Shown here piece by piece: positions 8,647 to 20,200 of a DNA stretch of 64,000 nucleotides. The position numbers and the translations under genes are program-made. The stretch is taken from NCBI GenBank assembly GCA_029564595.1, contig JAKQPS010000113.1, forward strand, positions 158,227 through 222,226, given 5' to 3'. The notes under the pieces are model-generated. The model worked only from the letters and a program-made list of their open reading frames with translations. It had not been told where the DNA came from and did no database searches. The stretch is from a bacterium. GTDB lineage: Bacteria; UBP15; UBA6099. Numbering within the stretch: the stretch's first letter is position 1; each line of letters starts with the position of its first letter.

Positions 8647-11196
8647 TTACCTCGCGACTGAGAATTTTCCTGTGATATTTATCCTTTCAGTTCCGTCAGA
8701 AGCCAAGATGTTGTACAGATACACCCCGCTTGCGAGAGGCTTTCCGGCGTTGTTCGTTCCGTCCCAGCATGCCAGATTCGAATAAGAGCCGTTCGGCGTA
8801 AGGGTTCCGGTGTCCGCGTCCGGCGCAAAAATTTCCCTGACGAGAGAGCCTCGAATGTCGAACAACCTGATTATCACGGAGGATGGCGCGCCCGCCATGA
8901 GTCCGGCAAAGCAGAGTTTCGACGAAACAGAGGGCCTCCACGGATTGGGATACGCGTGGGCCTCGCTTATCGATAGAGGCGGAGCCTGATACGCCACTCT
9001 GAAAGCCGGGCCGTAGTCGTGTCCGTCAACGTCGGCTTGAATCAGGAAATCACCGGCCTGCGCGGACGAGATTTGGAAAACGCTTCTTCCAAGTCTGTTG
9101 GTCGTCCTCGGAGGCGGGGATGAAAGAGCGGCGCGGGATGCCGCGGCTGCGCCGGACATGCTCCTTGTCTCTCCTGAGACCGACACCGCAATGCCCGGAG
9201 CCTGAGCGCCGTTCACATCGTAAACATTAACGGAGATTTCGACAAAATCCTTCCCGTCCGCTTTCAGGGACGTCAAAAAGGTGTCCGTGTAGGATATCAA
9301 TGTCCTGTTTTGAGAATCGACTAAAAGAATCGTTTTTCGTCCCTCGGAGTCCAAAGCGCCTTCGCCGCCGGGAACTTCCACAAGTTCGCCGGAGCGAGGG
9401 ATGTACAGTCTGGCGGCGACAGGGGAGCCTGACGACTGAGTGTCTTTTGTGGGAACGGCGCTCAACTCGACCGTGTTCGAATCTTCATTGCCGAACGCAT
9501 CGGACGCTCTGACGACGACGTAATACGTCGTGCCGCTGGCAAGCCCGGAGAGTTCATAAGAAAGCCCGGCGGCAACCCTTACCGGCGAGGAAAAATTCTG
9601 GCCTCCCGGCCCTTCGCTCATATAGATCGGATATGTCAGGGGAGCGCTTTCATCCGCCGCGGGACTCCACGAAAGTATAATCGAACCGCCGTCTTCCGAC
9701 AGCGAAATAGACTGAAGCCCGGCGAATTGAGGGGGATCGTTGTCAAGCCTGAACGAGACCGTCTTGGAAGCCGAATTTCCGGCGACATCGTAAGCTGTTA
9801 TCCTGAAAGAGTAAACGCCGGAATCAAGGTCGGAAGCCGGACTCCAAACGCCAATAGAGCCGTTGGATACATTCTTTCCGTAAACTGTATCGAGGGCCGT
9901 CCAAGATTCGGGCGCCGCGCCCTCTCCCACTTCTATCGAATATCTTTCAAGATTGGAATCGGAGACAGTTCCTGAAATAACGATTTCTCCGCCTGTCAAC
10001 TGATTCGGCGTCGGGCCGGAGAGCGAAACGACCGGAGGAGCGGCGTCCGCGCCGAAATAAACGCTCACGACGCCGTCATAAGAAGCGACAAAAATCATTC
10101 CGTCGGCGACGGCTGGAGTCGCGGATATCGAAGAGCCGATTGAAAGCGACGCGAGCGCTGAGCCGGAAGCAGAGTCGAACGCGCGGAGCGCGCCGTCGGC
10201 GGAAGCGGCAAACACTATGTTCCCGGCGACCACAGGCGAGGGATGGAAGTTTTTGCCTTCAGCGGAACCCGCGTTCTGAGTCCATATAACGCCGCCGGAA
10301 GCGGCGTCGAAAGCGGCGACTTTCTGGTCCGGGTATCCGATTGAAATGAAAGCCCGGCCGCCGCATGAAGAGACGGATGACACTTTCACTTGGCTGTCGC
10401 CGGGGACGGGCGAGGCCGTCCACTTTTGAGCGCCGTCGCCGGTGGAGAAAGCGTACACATTTTTATCGAACTCGCCGGCCGCCCCGAAAGCGACGCCTGC
10501 GAGTATGGAAGGAGAGGCCGAATAAATCAGGCCTCTAGTGCGGACGACGGCAAACGGCGCGCCGGTGTCGGGGTTCAAACCGTGGAAGGCTCCGTCTCCT
10601 GCGCCCACCCAGAGAGCGGCGTCAGTGACGGCGGGAGTGGAAAGAACAGGCTGTCCCACAGCATAGCGCCACAAGAGAGAGCCTGTAGCGGCGTCTAGAG
10701 CTATTACGCTGTTATGAGGATGCCCGGAGCCGAGGAACACCCTGCCGAGGGCGACCGTTGGCGAGCCGGCGTTCATTCCGCCGGTTGAATGACGCCATAC
10801 GACGTTGCCCGTCGCCGCGTCTATGCCGTGCGCCACGCCGTCGAGAGAGCTGATGAAAACGCGCCCGTCCGCCGCCGCCGGAGCGGCGCTGATTCTGGCC
10901 CCCGCCTCATAACGCCAAATCAACTCGCCTGTGTACGCGTTCAGGGAGAAAAGAACGCCGTCGCGCGTGGCTATAAAAACCTTGTCCGCCGACTTGACCG
11001 GGGAAGCGACGATCTTCGCGCCCGCATTAAATGACCACTTGGGAGCCAAAGGCAGGTTTACGGGAGCGGATGCGCATCCGGAATTGGCCGCGTCGTTCAT
11101 GAACATGGGCCAATCCGAAGCGCGCGCCGCGCCCGACGCGGTCAATGCCGCCGCCGCTAGAGCGGAGAAGACGAGCCCTTTGATTCTATTTGTCAT
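8647..11196 (-). CDS. Exported PQQ-type beta-propeller / FN3 protein with FlgD-like C-terminal domain
   Basis: 849 residues. Signal peptide at residues 1-26. Residues about 30-385 are a seven- or eight-bladed propeller with blade repeats of the form VFIATRDGVLFSLNAYTGEL, as in PQQ/BamB-type propellers; the PQQ ligands themselves were not verified. An Ig-like module (390-485) and a fibronectin type III module (487-585, with SGLASGTTYYVVVRASD) follow. The C-terminal 105 residues (AYPNPWRPS ... LACWDGTNNAGKPLASGVYLY) match the FlgD-Ig/type IX-like sorting domain seen on surface proteins of several phyla. A GAGGT site precedes ATG at 11196, only 7 bases after the giant gene upstream, so the two are co-transcribed. 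Role: probably surface-exposed binding or structure. Confidence 0.8.
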   Translation of the reverse strand: MTNRIKGLVFSALAAAALTASGAARASDWPMFMNDAANSGCASAPVNLPLAPKWSFNAGAKIVASPVKSADKVFIATRDGVLFSLNAYTGELIWRYEAGARISAAPAAADGRVFISSLDGVAHGIDAATGNVVWRHSTGGMNAGSPTVALGRVFLGSGHPHNSVIALDAATGSLLWRYAVGQPVLSTPAVTDAALWVGAGDGAFHGLNPDTGAPFAVVRTRGLIYSASPSILAGVAFGAAGEFDKNVYAFSTGDGAQKWTASPVPGDSQVKVSSVSSCGGRAFISIGYPDQKVAAFDAASGGVIWTQNAGSAEGKNFHPSPVVAGNIVFAASADGALRAFDSASGSALASLSIGSSISATPAVADGMIFVASYDGVVSVYFGADAAPPVVSLSGPTPNQLTGGEIVISGTVSDSNLERYSIEVGEGAAPESWTALDTVYGKNVSNGSIGVWSPASDLDSGVYSFRITAYDVAGNSASKTVSFRLDNDPPQFAGLQSISLSEDGGSIILSWSPAADESAPLTYPIYMSEGPGGQNFSSPVRVAAGLSYELSGLASGTTYYVVVRASDAFGNEDSNTVELSAVPTKDTQSSGSPVAARLYIPRSGELVEVPGGEGALDSEGRKTILLVDSQNRTLISYTDTFLTSLKADGKDFVEISVNVYDVNGAQAPGIAVSVSGETRSMSGAAAASRAALSSPPPRTTNRLGRSVFQISSAQAGDFLIQADVDGHDYGPAFRVAYQAPPLSISEAHAYPNPWRPSVSSKLCFAGLMAGAPSSVIIRLFDIRGSLVREIFAPDADTGTLTPNGSYSNLACWDGTNNAGKPLASGVYLYNILASDGTERINITGKFSVAR

Positions 11197-11203
11197 AAGT
11201 CAC

Positions 11204-14200
11204 CTACCTCGTAAACGCGTAGATTTTGCCGTTGGTCGACGGGATCATCACCACGCTGCCGAACAGCGACGGACAGGCGACGATGGGGCCGCCGGTGTAG
11301 TACGGCCACCCGCTGAGGACAGTCGGCGCCGTAGCGTTGTTCTGCAACGCGTAGTAGTGGTGGTTCTCCGCGCCGAAATAGAGCTTGTTGGTGGTAAAAT
11401 CGAGAAGTATGCATCCCGACACCGCTCCGTTTATCGCCTCAGCGCCCGGAGGGAACTTCCACATCTGTTCGCCTTCGTCGGATATGGCGTAGACGCAGCC
11501 GTTGTCGTTCCCTGCGTAAACGGCCAAGCTGCCCGCCCCGCCGCTGAATACGTCCACGAAAATCGTGTTTCTGAATTCTTGGGCAGGTATGGGGGAAGAC
11601 GTAGTGAAAGACCAGACCTGTTCGCTTCCGGGAGGCAGTGTGGAGTCTATCTTGTACACTGAGCCGTTGAGAGCGCCTATCCAGAGCCAAGCTCCGTCCA
11701 GAGGAACGGCGGGATCCTTCGGATACATGAACGGGGACGCGGATATTCCGCCGTATCCCGTGTACATTGCTATCACGTTTCCGCTGGTCCGATCAACTTT
11801 TGCGATGGTTCCGTTAGAGGCTCCCACATAAATATAGCCGTCGTTGGCGCTGGCGGGCGTCGAATAAACAGGCGAACCGAGGTTCACATCCGACCAGTCC
11901 GTGCAGGGATTCCCGTCCGACGCTTTTCGGCAATACATCTTTCCGTCGAGAGAGGCGAAGTACAACCGGCCTTCGGAAGATTCGTTCACCCATCTTGTGG
12001 AGCTTGTCCTTATTGCCGCCGACGCCACCGACCTGCTCCATTCGAGAGAAGCGGACCCTGTGTTGTCCCTTACGGCGTAGAAATTGCCGGATTCGTCGCC
12101 GAAGTACACCACGTAGTCTCTCACATAAGGCGTGCTCTTAATCGGGCTTCCGGCTGTGTACTCCCACTTCTTGGCTCCGTCGGCGATTCTAATCGCATAA
12201 AGCTTATTGTTGTCGTTGCCGATATAAATGACCTGTTCGTTAATCGGATTTCTGGCGGGAGCGGCGGAACCGTAAAAGCTGTCCGTCGAGCCGCCGTCGT
12301 CAAATGTCCACAGCAACGGGCCTTGATTCGTTATCACTACGAGATTGGATTGAGCAAGATTTGAAGTCGCGGACGTCTTAAGGTTCGACTCCGTTCCAAC
12401 AGCCTCTAGTTCGAACGCCACGGAGCCGTTCGTCAGCGCGCGGAAGGCGTAGACGAACGTCTGAGACTGTCCGGCGGAGAGATTTGCCGACGCTGGGACA
12501 GGACCGCTGACGAGAGACACAGTCGCTCCGTCCGAATAGTTCTTTGTCAACTCAACGGGAACTGGAGCCACAGTGTCGGCGCGGGAAGAGCCTGCCGCGT
12601 TGGTCACCGTCACCCTCACAGTGAAGTCATGTTCCGTGTTTATGGGAGTCGTGATGTAATCGAACGCGGAAGTCAAAGCCGCCGGATTCATTATCGTCGC
12701 CAAGCTTGTGGAGAATGGCGATTGAGCGAAACTCGCCACCGCCCCGTCCGCTGTTATGTTTGACTCAAGAATCCGGATTCCAACTGTGTTTCCTTGCGTG
12801 GCTGAGCCGGAAATATCCAGCAGAATGAGCAAGCTTTCCGTGTCGGTCGTGTTGACTGACAGCGAGAACCCGTCGAAGGTCAACGCTCCCGAAGCGAAGG
12901 TCTTGTCAGAGCCGAGGAGCGAGTCCACGCCCGAATCGTACTCGCCGTTGTCGTTGACATCGTGAGCGAGTCTCGCGGCTGAGATGTCGGCGTCGGACCC
13001 GATGAGTTCTACTTTTAACGAAAGCAAGTCCACCGTCCTGTTGGCGGAACTGAGGTCGAGCCGCGCAAACACGACGTTCTGCTGGCCCTTTGTGACATTG
13101 TTGGTCAACAACGCCGCGGAGTCCGTGGCGACGACGCTAAGCCCGGTGTCGTCATACTTATAGACAAAGACAGTCTGGGCCGCCGCGGCGTTTCCCGCGT
13201 TGTCTTCGACGCCGATCCGCAAATAATATGTTTCTCCGCTTACCAAAACCTGAGCGACCTCATAGAAGGCGGAGGCCGTTGTCGTGTCCGGAACTCCCGC
13301 AGAATTGTTTCCGAAATAGATGTTGAATTGCTTGACGCCAGAATTCGGCGCGGGCGAGGCGGGATTGTCTATGTCCGCCGACCAAACGAAATACGGATTC
13401 GCGTAAGCGCCCCACTCGCCGTCCGTCAAAACAACATTCATCGCCGAACTGTCGTAGCCCGTCACAACCGGCATGGATGGAGCCTGCGTATCTTTTCTGA
13501 GATAAAACGCGTCGGTCAATGTGGTCGAAAGAGCCGCAATATTGGAAGCGCGGACCGAAACATAGTTGATTCCGTTCTGCGCCGAATCGAAATCAATCTG
13601 GAAGTCAGTCGCAAACGAGCCTGCGCCTAGCCCCGGCCCGAATATTGCCGTCCAGTCCTTCAGCATGGAGCCGGTTCGGTTCGGCCCCGTCCATATCGTA
13701 TATTCCCCGGAATCCAGAACGCCGTTGTCAGAGAAATCGATGTTGTAAACTGTCCCGGCCGACGAGCGCCATGTGTCGTCGCAAGCCGGGCATCCGGCGA
13801 TGTTGTTCGTGATAACAGGCCCTTGCCACGCCACTGAGAACACGCGCGAGGCGACAACGCTCGAATTGACTTTGTCTCTGCTGTAAATCTGGACTTCGCA
13901 AATGTTTGAGCCTTCGACGTCGCAGTTCTTTCCGGAGCCTACGGTTATCGCCGGAGGATTCCCGGCGCACGCGTATGTCGTCCATGCCACCGTTTCAACG
14001 GAGTCGCTCAACACCCTGTAATAACACGAAGTCAGACCGGAACTCGGCGCGGCATCTGTGTTCGTGACTGTCAACGCGAAGTCGGCGGTTTGCCACGAGC
14101 CGGCGTCCGGACTCGTTATAGTCGAAACCGGCTTGACGTTGTCCTGTCTGTAATCTATCTTCACGGACGATTTGTTGCCCGCTTCGTCATAGACGCTGAC

Positions 14201-17200
14201 TTCCGTTCCGAGTTGGTTGCCGACCCCGGCCGCAGCCGTGTAATAGATGTTCCATGGCGGGCCGAAATAGTCCGGCGGCGGATTCGAGCCGAACGCGACG
14301 GAGCCTTGCGCCCTGTTGTAAGAGGCGGTGTCCGTCCATGCCACGGAAACGTCGATGGTCTGCCCCGCGCCCTCTCCTGTCGCGCTGTTGAACCACGCCG
14401 CGCAGGTAACTCCGGGATACGCGCCGACGTTCGCGCAGTCAAGACCGTCCGATGTGCCGTAGAAATAGTCCTCCGCGTTCGATGTCAGCATAACGCCGGT
14501 TATTGATGGCGCCGTTCCGTCTTTTCTAAAAATGAACCCTTGAATATTTTCGATATAGGAATGTTCGGCGGTGTTGCCGCAGCCGTCGGAAGCCCTGACG
14601 CTGATGGAGTTTGAGCCTTCGGGAACCGCCGCCCAACTCAATCCCCAGTTGTTGGTGTAATCGGAAGTCATGAAAGACGAGAAAATATTCGTCCATGAGC
14701 CTGTTCCGATTCTGTACTGAGCCGATTGCAGAGGACACTTGTTCACCCAGCCGAAATCGATATTGACGACATTGCCGGGATCGTCCTTGTACCAGTTGGT
14801 TCTGCCGCCGGCTGCCGGCCATACGTAAGTTATGGACGGAGCAGTATTGTCCATGACGAAATCAAGAGCAACGAATGAAGAGTTTCCGGCTTTGTCATAA
14901 ACAGTGAATTTGATTCCTATTTCATCCGTTTCGCCGGAATCAATCGTGTAAACCTGTTTCCATCCGTCCGCGCCGTCGATGTCAGGCCCGGTATTAGCCC
15001 CGTCATAAGTCGGGCTTGCGCCGAAGGCGTACTGCCCGCGATATTCGTACTTGGCCCCTCCGGGGTCGTCCCAGACAAGCTCGACGGTCATCTTCTGTCC
15101 ATGTCCCTGTCCGCCCAGATTGCTGTAATAGACCGTCCCGCCTGTCGACGGAGAAAGGGTGGCGCATCCATCCGCTGTTCCGCACAGATAAGTCTCCTTG
15201 TCGGAATAAACGAGAATCTGAGATATCGAAGGAGGCGTCAAATCGTAGATGGTGGAGTCCGAAGGGTGAGTCGGCTGAATATTGCCCATGTCGTTTCGGA
15301 ACTCGACATATACCGACTTTTCGCCTTCGCCGGAAGAGCAACCTGACCCTGTCGCGATATTGAACGCGCAGTTGTATCCCGGCTCGTTGCATTTCTTTTC
15401 AAACGGCATCCAAGACGCTGAAGCCAGCGCGGCCTCCGAGCAGGCCATCCTCATGGAGTCCTGCGCGTCGCAATCCACTCCGACCGGGTCTTCGCAGGTT
15501 AGAGTCATGACCGGATTGGCTATCTTCGTGTATCCGTCGCTGTCGTTGATTTCCACTGTCCCGTTCATAGGAGGCGCGCAGAAAGGCGAAGGCTCATCCT
15601 CCATGAAAGTAGCCGCTAGGTCTTCTTCATTCTCCGGCGATGAATCCGCGTCCGATCCTGAGTCCCTCTCGTTGCCCTCGTATCCCTCGACTACCCTTCG
15701 AATCGCTTTCCCTGCGGCATGCGTTAACGCGGGAGAACCGGGAGGCGCGGTGAATTGGCCTTCGGGCAGTTGCGCTCCGTTGTAAGCTCCCCACACTACA
15801 AGGTCTATAGAGCTTGAGGCGCCGGAGTTTGCTTTCAGGTACACTTCGTCGCCGGCGGCTGACATATCCAGCCCGCTCCATTCTTTCACGTGCGCAGCTT
15901 CGCAACCGAACCTGCTTATAAAATCGGCTTGGCTTTTTGCGATTATGTAGTGGCCTTTCGACGGAATGCTCTGACCTGCCGGGATGGTGTATTCCATGCC
16001 CGGTCCGATTCCGATGACGTGCCCGGCGAGGTTGTAGTCGGAACTGAACGGATTATAAATTTGCACATATCTGTCGCCCGCGCCGTTGTTTACTATCTGC
16101 GAGAAAGTCAGTTGCGCTTTGTTGACGCTTACACCGTCCAACCCGGACGGTTGCGACCCGTTAGAGTTCAGGTATGCCTTGAAGAAAAATGTTCCGGGAC
16201 CAACGTCGTTGTGGAAAGTATTGATTTTCTGAGAAACCGCCGTTCCGGAATTCGACTGCGCGTAGCCCGACGCGGGAACCCACGCAGTCCCGTTGTGGTA
16301 ATACCAGTTCGACCCGTTGTTGCTGATCTGGAATGTGACATCGCTCCCGTCGGGATAAAGGATATCTGTGAACGAAATTATCTCTTCAAAGCTCAAACCG
16401 GTGTTGTTTTGAACTGTCGGGCGGCTTGTGGGATACTGTTTTGCTTGCGAAGCCCCGTAAGCAGAAACGGAAACGCTCGCGATCTTGCGTCTGAAATAAT
16501 TCAGCGTCCAAGAATTTACTGTGGGAGATTGCATGGGGTCGGCGGACTGCATATCCGCTCTTATGTAAACGGGAACCGTCTGGTCGGCGCAGTCCGTACC
16601 CGCCGTAATCGTGTATCCGCCGTTAGCCTGCGCCCTTGTTATCGAGCATAATTCATTATTGTCTAAAACCTTGACTATTTTATACCCCAAGGTCGTGCCC
16701 GCAGGTTGCGCGTTCGGAGAAGTGAACGATGTGGCCCCCATAAAACCGGGCAGAGCGACCGACGTAAAGTATCCGCTTGGCTTGTAGCTGACGTAAATCT
16801 CAAGCTCGTCCGTGTCGCAATACTGGGTGGCGCAAGTGAACGGGCAGTTAACGTTGTAGTTCATCGCAGCCCTCACTTTGTGGACGCCGGGCGTGGAGTT
16901 GAGAGCGTATGCAGGGCTGGTGTAGGTGTAGCTTCCTGCGGCGATCAGACCGGAACAGGACAGCTGAGTCCACGCCCCTCCCGGAGGCTGATAGCTTATG
17001 GAGAACCTGTTGCTGCCGTACGCGTGGTAATCCACGGTCACAGTGAAGTTGGAACCGGGCCTGAAATATGTTCCTTCGTTCACCCTGAGAGCGTCTATCG
17101 CTTCGGAACCGACGCAACTGGCGCCGGAACAGAGTATGCAAGGCGGAGCGCAGGTGGTGCAGTCATTGTTGTAGTTGGTGCAGCCGAAACAGGAATTGCC

Positions 17201-20200
17201 CCAGTTCTCGTCGCATGTTCTGGGGATTGAGCTGGTTTGGAAGGCTATGTGCGCCGGAACCGGCGTTATCTCAATATCGGACAAGACATTAGTCTGAGTC
17301 CACGCCGCCGCGCCGTCCGCGAAAGATTCGGCTATGAACGTGTTCGCCTTGTTCGAGAGAGGCCCGGCGGACGGGTTGCCGTAATAAAGATACAAGGTGG
17401 TTTCCCCCGTCGGCACATTCGGAACCTTCACCCAAATAACCGCCGTTTTTCCAACGCTGTCATAACTCTGTATCCAGTAGTTGTTAATTAGAGTAGTTCC
17501 GTCGGTGGTTGTGAATCTTATGTCCGCGCCATCCGGCTGCGCGATGTCGAAGTTGAAATTTGAAACGCTAAGATATACCGGGAGTTGGAAGTCAGTCTGA
17601 GCGACGCCGCTTGAGTTGGAAACAGTCAGCGCGCGCCTCGTCGTCCAACTTTTGTTAAACCATGCAGGCGAGTTAACCACGTCAAGATAAGCCGCTCCGC
17701 CGTCTATCAGTATGCTCGCGCTAGATTTCGTGTAGTCGCCGGGAACCACGAACGGCCACATCGACGTGTCGGTTGTAATTGTGAACATCGACGTCGCCGT
17801 TCCGCCGCTTGTGGTCACGGTAATGTTTCCTGTTTGAGCGCCCGACGGCACGCGGCATATCAACGCGGCGTTGCCCCAAGTGTCGCAAGTCGCAGTCACT
17901 CCTGAATGGAATTTCACCGTGGACGGCCCTTTGACTAATCCGAAATTATTTCCTTCTATCAGCACAATATCCCCGCCGTAGCCCTGAGACGGCGTGACTG
18001 TTGAAATCGACGGCGCGCTGACAGTAAACAGAGAGTTGCCGGATTGCTCCGAAAGAACGCTCCTGACGGTGACGACCACATGCCCTGTGGCGACATCGGC
18101 GGGCGCGTTTATTTTTATTTGTGTGGCGCTCCAATAGTTTGCTGTTCCGGCTGCGATTCCGTTGAATGTCACTGTCGAAGAGGATTGAGACAATCCGAAG
18201 TCGGAACCGTTTATCGTTATTTCCTGCCCCGCCACTCCGCTCGACGGCGCAAGTCCCGTCACCACCGGCCTCGCCGGAAGAGTGTACACGATATTGACGT
18301 TGTCCAGTTCCGCCTTCTGGGTTCCGTCCGACGCCAGAAACGCTCTGAAGAAGAACGTGCCGTCTCCTACCTCGTTGTCGAACAAACTGACCTTCGCGTT
18401 AATTTCGGCGGATGTGTTTGTCTGCAATGGATAACCGCCGCCCGTCTGCTGCGCCCAAATTGTTCCGTTGTGATAATACCAGTTCGTTCCGTTGTTGCTT
18501 ATCTGAAATTCCACTGTTCCGGTAATCACGGAAGCGACGAACTCGGTGACTTCAGAAAAGACCTGCCCCATTGAGGCGGCGGGAGATATAGTCGGGGTGT
18601 TTGAAAAGTAAGTGAACGCCAGTTCGGACCCCACGGATGTCGGGATGGTCAGGTCCGCGCGGTTCCTAGTGTAATAGTTAAAAGTCCAGTTTCTGACAGT
18701 GGGCGATCCCGGAGCCATAGTCATGCCTAGGTTTGCGCGGAGTTTCACCGGAACATCCGCCAGCGTGCATCCCGAAGCATCGAATCCCGCCGCCGCCTGC
18801 GCCGGAGTTATGGAACACAATGTGGAAGAATCCGAAGCTCTCTGTATCTGGAAAGCAAGAGAACCCGCAGACGGGTCGGATGGAAGCGTGTTCTGAGCGT
18901 GGAATGTCCCGCCGAGGAAGAATGACGAGATATTGTTGGACACAATCGAACCTGAAACCGAGTTGGCGAAATCGTATGTGTAAACGAACGAGCCGCCGGG
19001 CGACAGGTAAGTTGTGCCGGCCGTACCGTTTGTCGAAACGGGAGCTGCGTAAGAAGCGCCGCCGCTTGTGCCTGCGGAAGCCGACATGGCCCCGGCGATC
19101 GAACATGTCGCGCAGAAGACTTTCACCCTTCCGCCGCCGCCGCCGCCGCCGGACCCCGCGTATATCGTTTGCGGGCCGCCGTTGCCGCCGTTCGCCGTGA
19201 GGATTGCGCCCGAGGCTATCGTGACGTTCATCCCCCGAATAACCACTGTGCCGCCCGCGCCGCCGCCGCCTCCGCCTCCGCTGTTGGTGTCCGAATAACA
19301 CGTGCCCTGCCGTCCGGCTTCTCCGTTCGCGCTGACCGTTCCAAGTATTGTTATCGTTTCAGCGTCCAGCAGCGCAATTCCGCCGCCCGCGCCGCCCGCG
19401 CCGCCTATGCCTCTATCTGTGTCCGCTCCTCTCGCCGACTTACCTCCAGCGCCGCCTCCGCCGCCGAAAAACGCCGTTTGATTCGAATTGTTTCCGTAAG
19501 CCGTTCCGCCTCCCGCGCCCGCAATCTCGCCTGTTCCGTTAGCTCCTCCGCCTGAGCCTCCCAAACCCCCGTGCGCTCCGCCGCCGCCGCCGGGGCCGTC
19601 TGTCGTGCCCGCGCTCTGCCCGCCGTAGCCGCCCGCAGCGCCGGGCGTCCCGCTCGGACTCGTCCCGTCGTTCCTTCCGTATCTTACCGTGTTCTGCGGG
19701 CCTCCGGGATACCCCATCCGGTTCGCGTCTATCTTGGATGTGGCGTCCACATATATCTCTTTTGCGGTTAGCTTCAATGCCTTCTGCGCTGTCGTCTTAA
19801 TAATTCCGCCGTTAACCACTCTGATGTATGGAAAATAGCAGCCCGCGTCGCAGTCCAGTTCCACCACTGTGCCGTCCACTATCAGCGGGGACCCCAATAT
19901 GACATCGTTGCCGTTATATGTCAGATTGACGTTTGTCGAGGAAGCCAGATTCGTCCATGCAGTGGCTCCGTCCGTAAAAGTCTGCGCGTTCATTGTCGCG
20001 CTCAAACTCGACGCGTCAGGAGCGGAAGCGTTCCCGTAATACATGTATATGGTTTTCGTAGAGCTTTGCGGCACGCTCGGAACTTTAACCCATATCGTAG
20101 CCGTCTGCGCTCCGCTGTTATATGAAGAGACCCAGTAGTCGAGCGCCGTCACTCCGTCGCTGTCCGTAAACCTTATGTCCTCTCCGTTAGCCCTCGCCTT

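Noticed and set aside
19100-19720. GC-rich CCG/GCC runs as a satellite or CRISPR-like repeat
   Set aside because: They encode the glycine-rich segment of the giant protein in frame; periodicity is from Gly codons.
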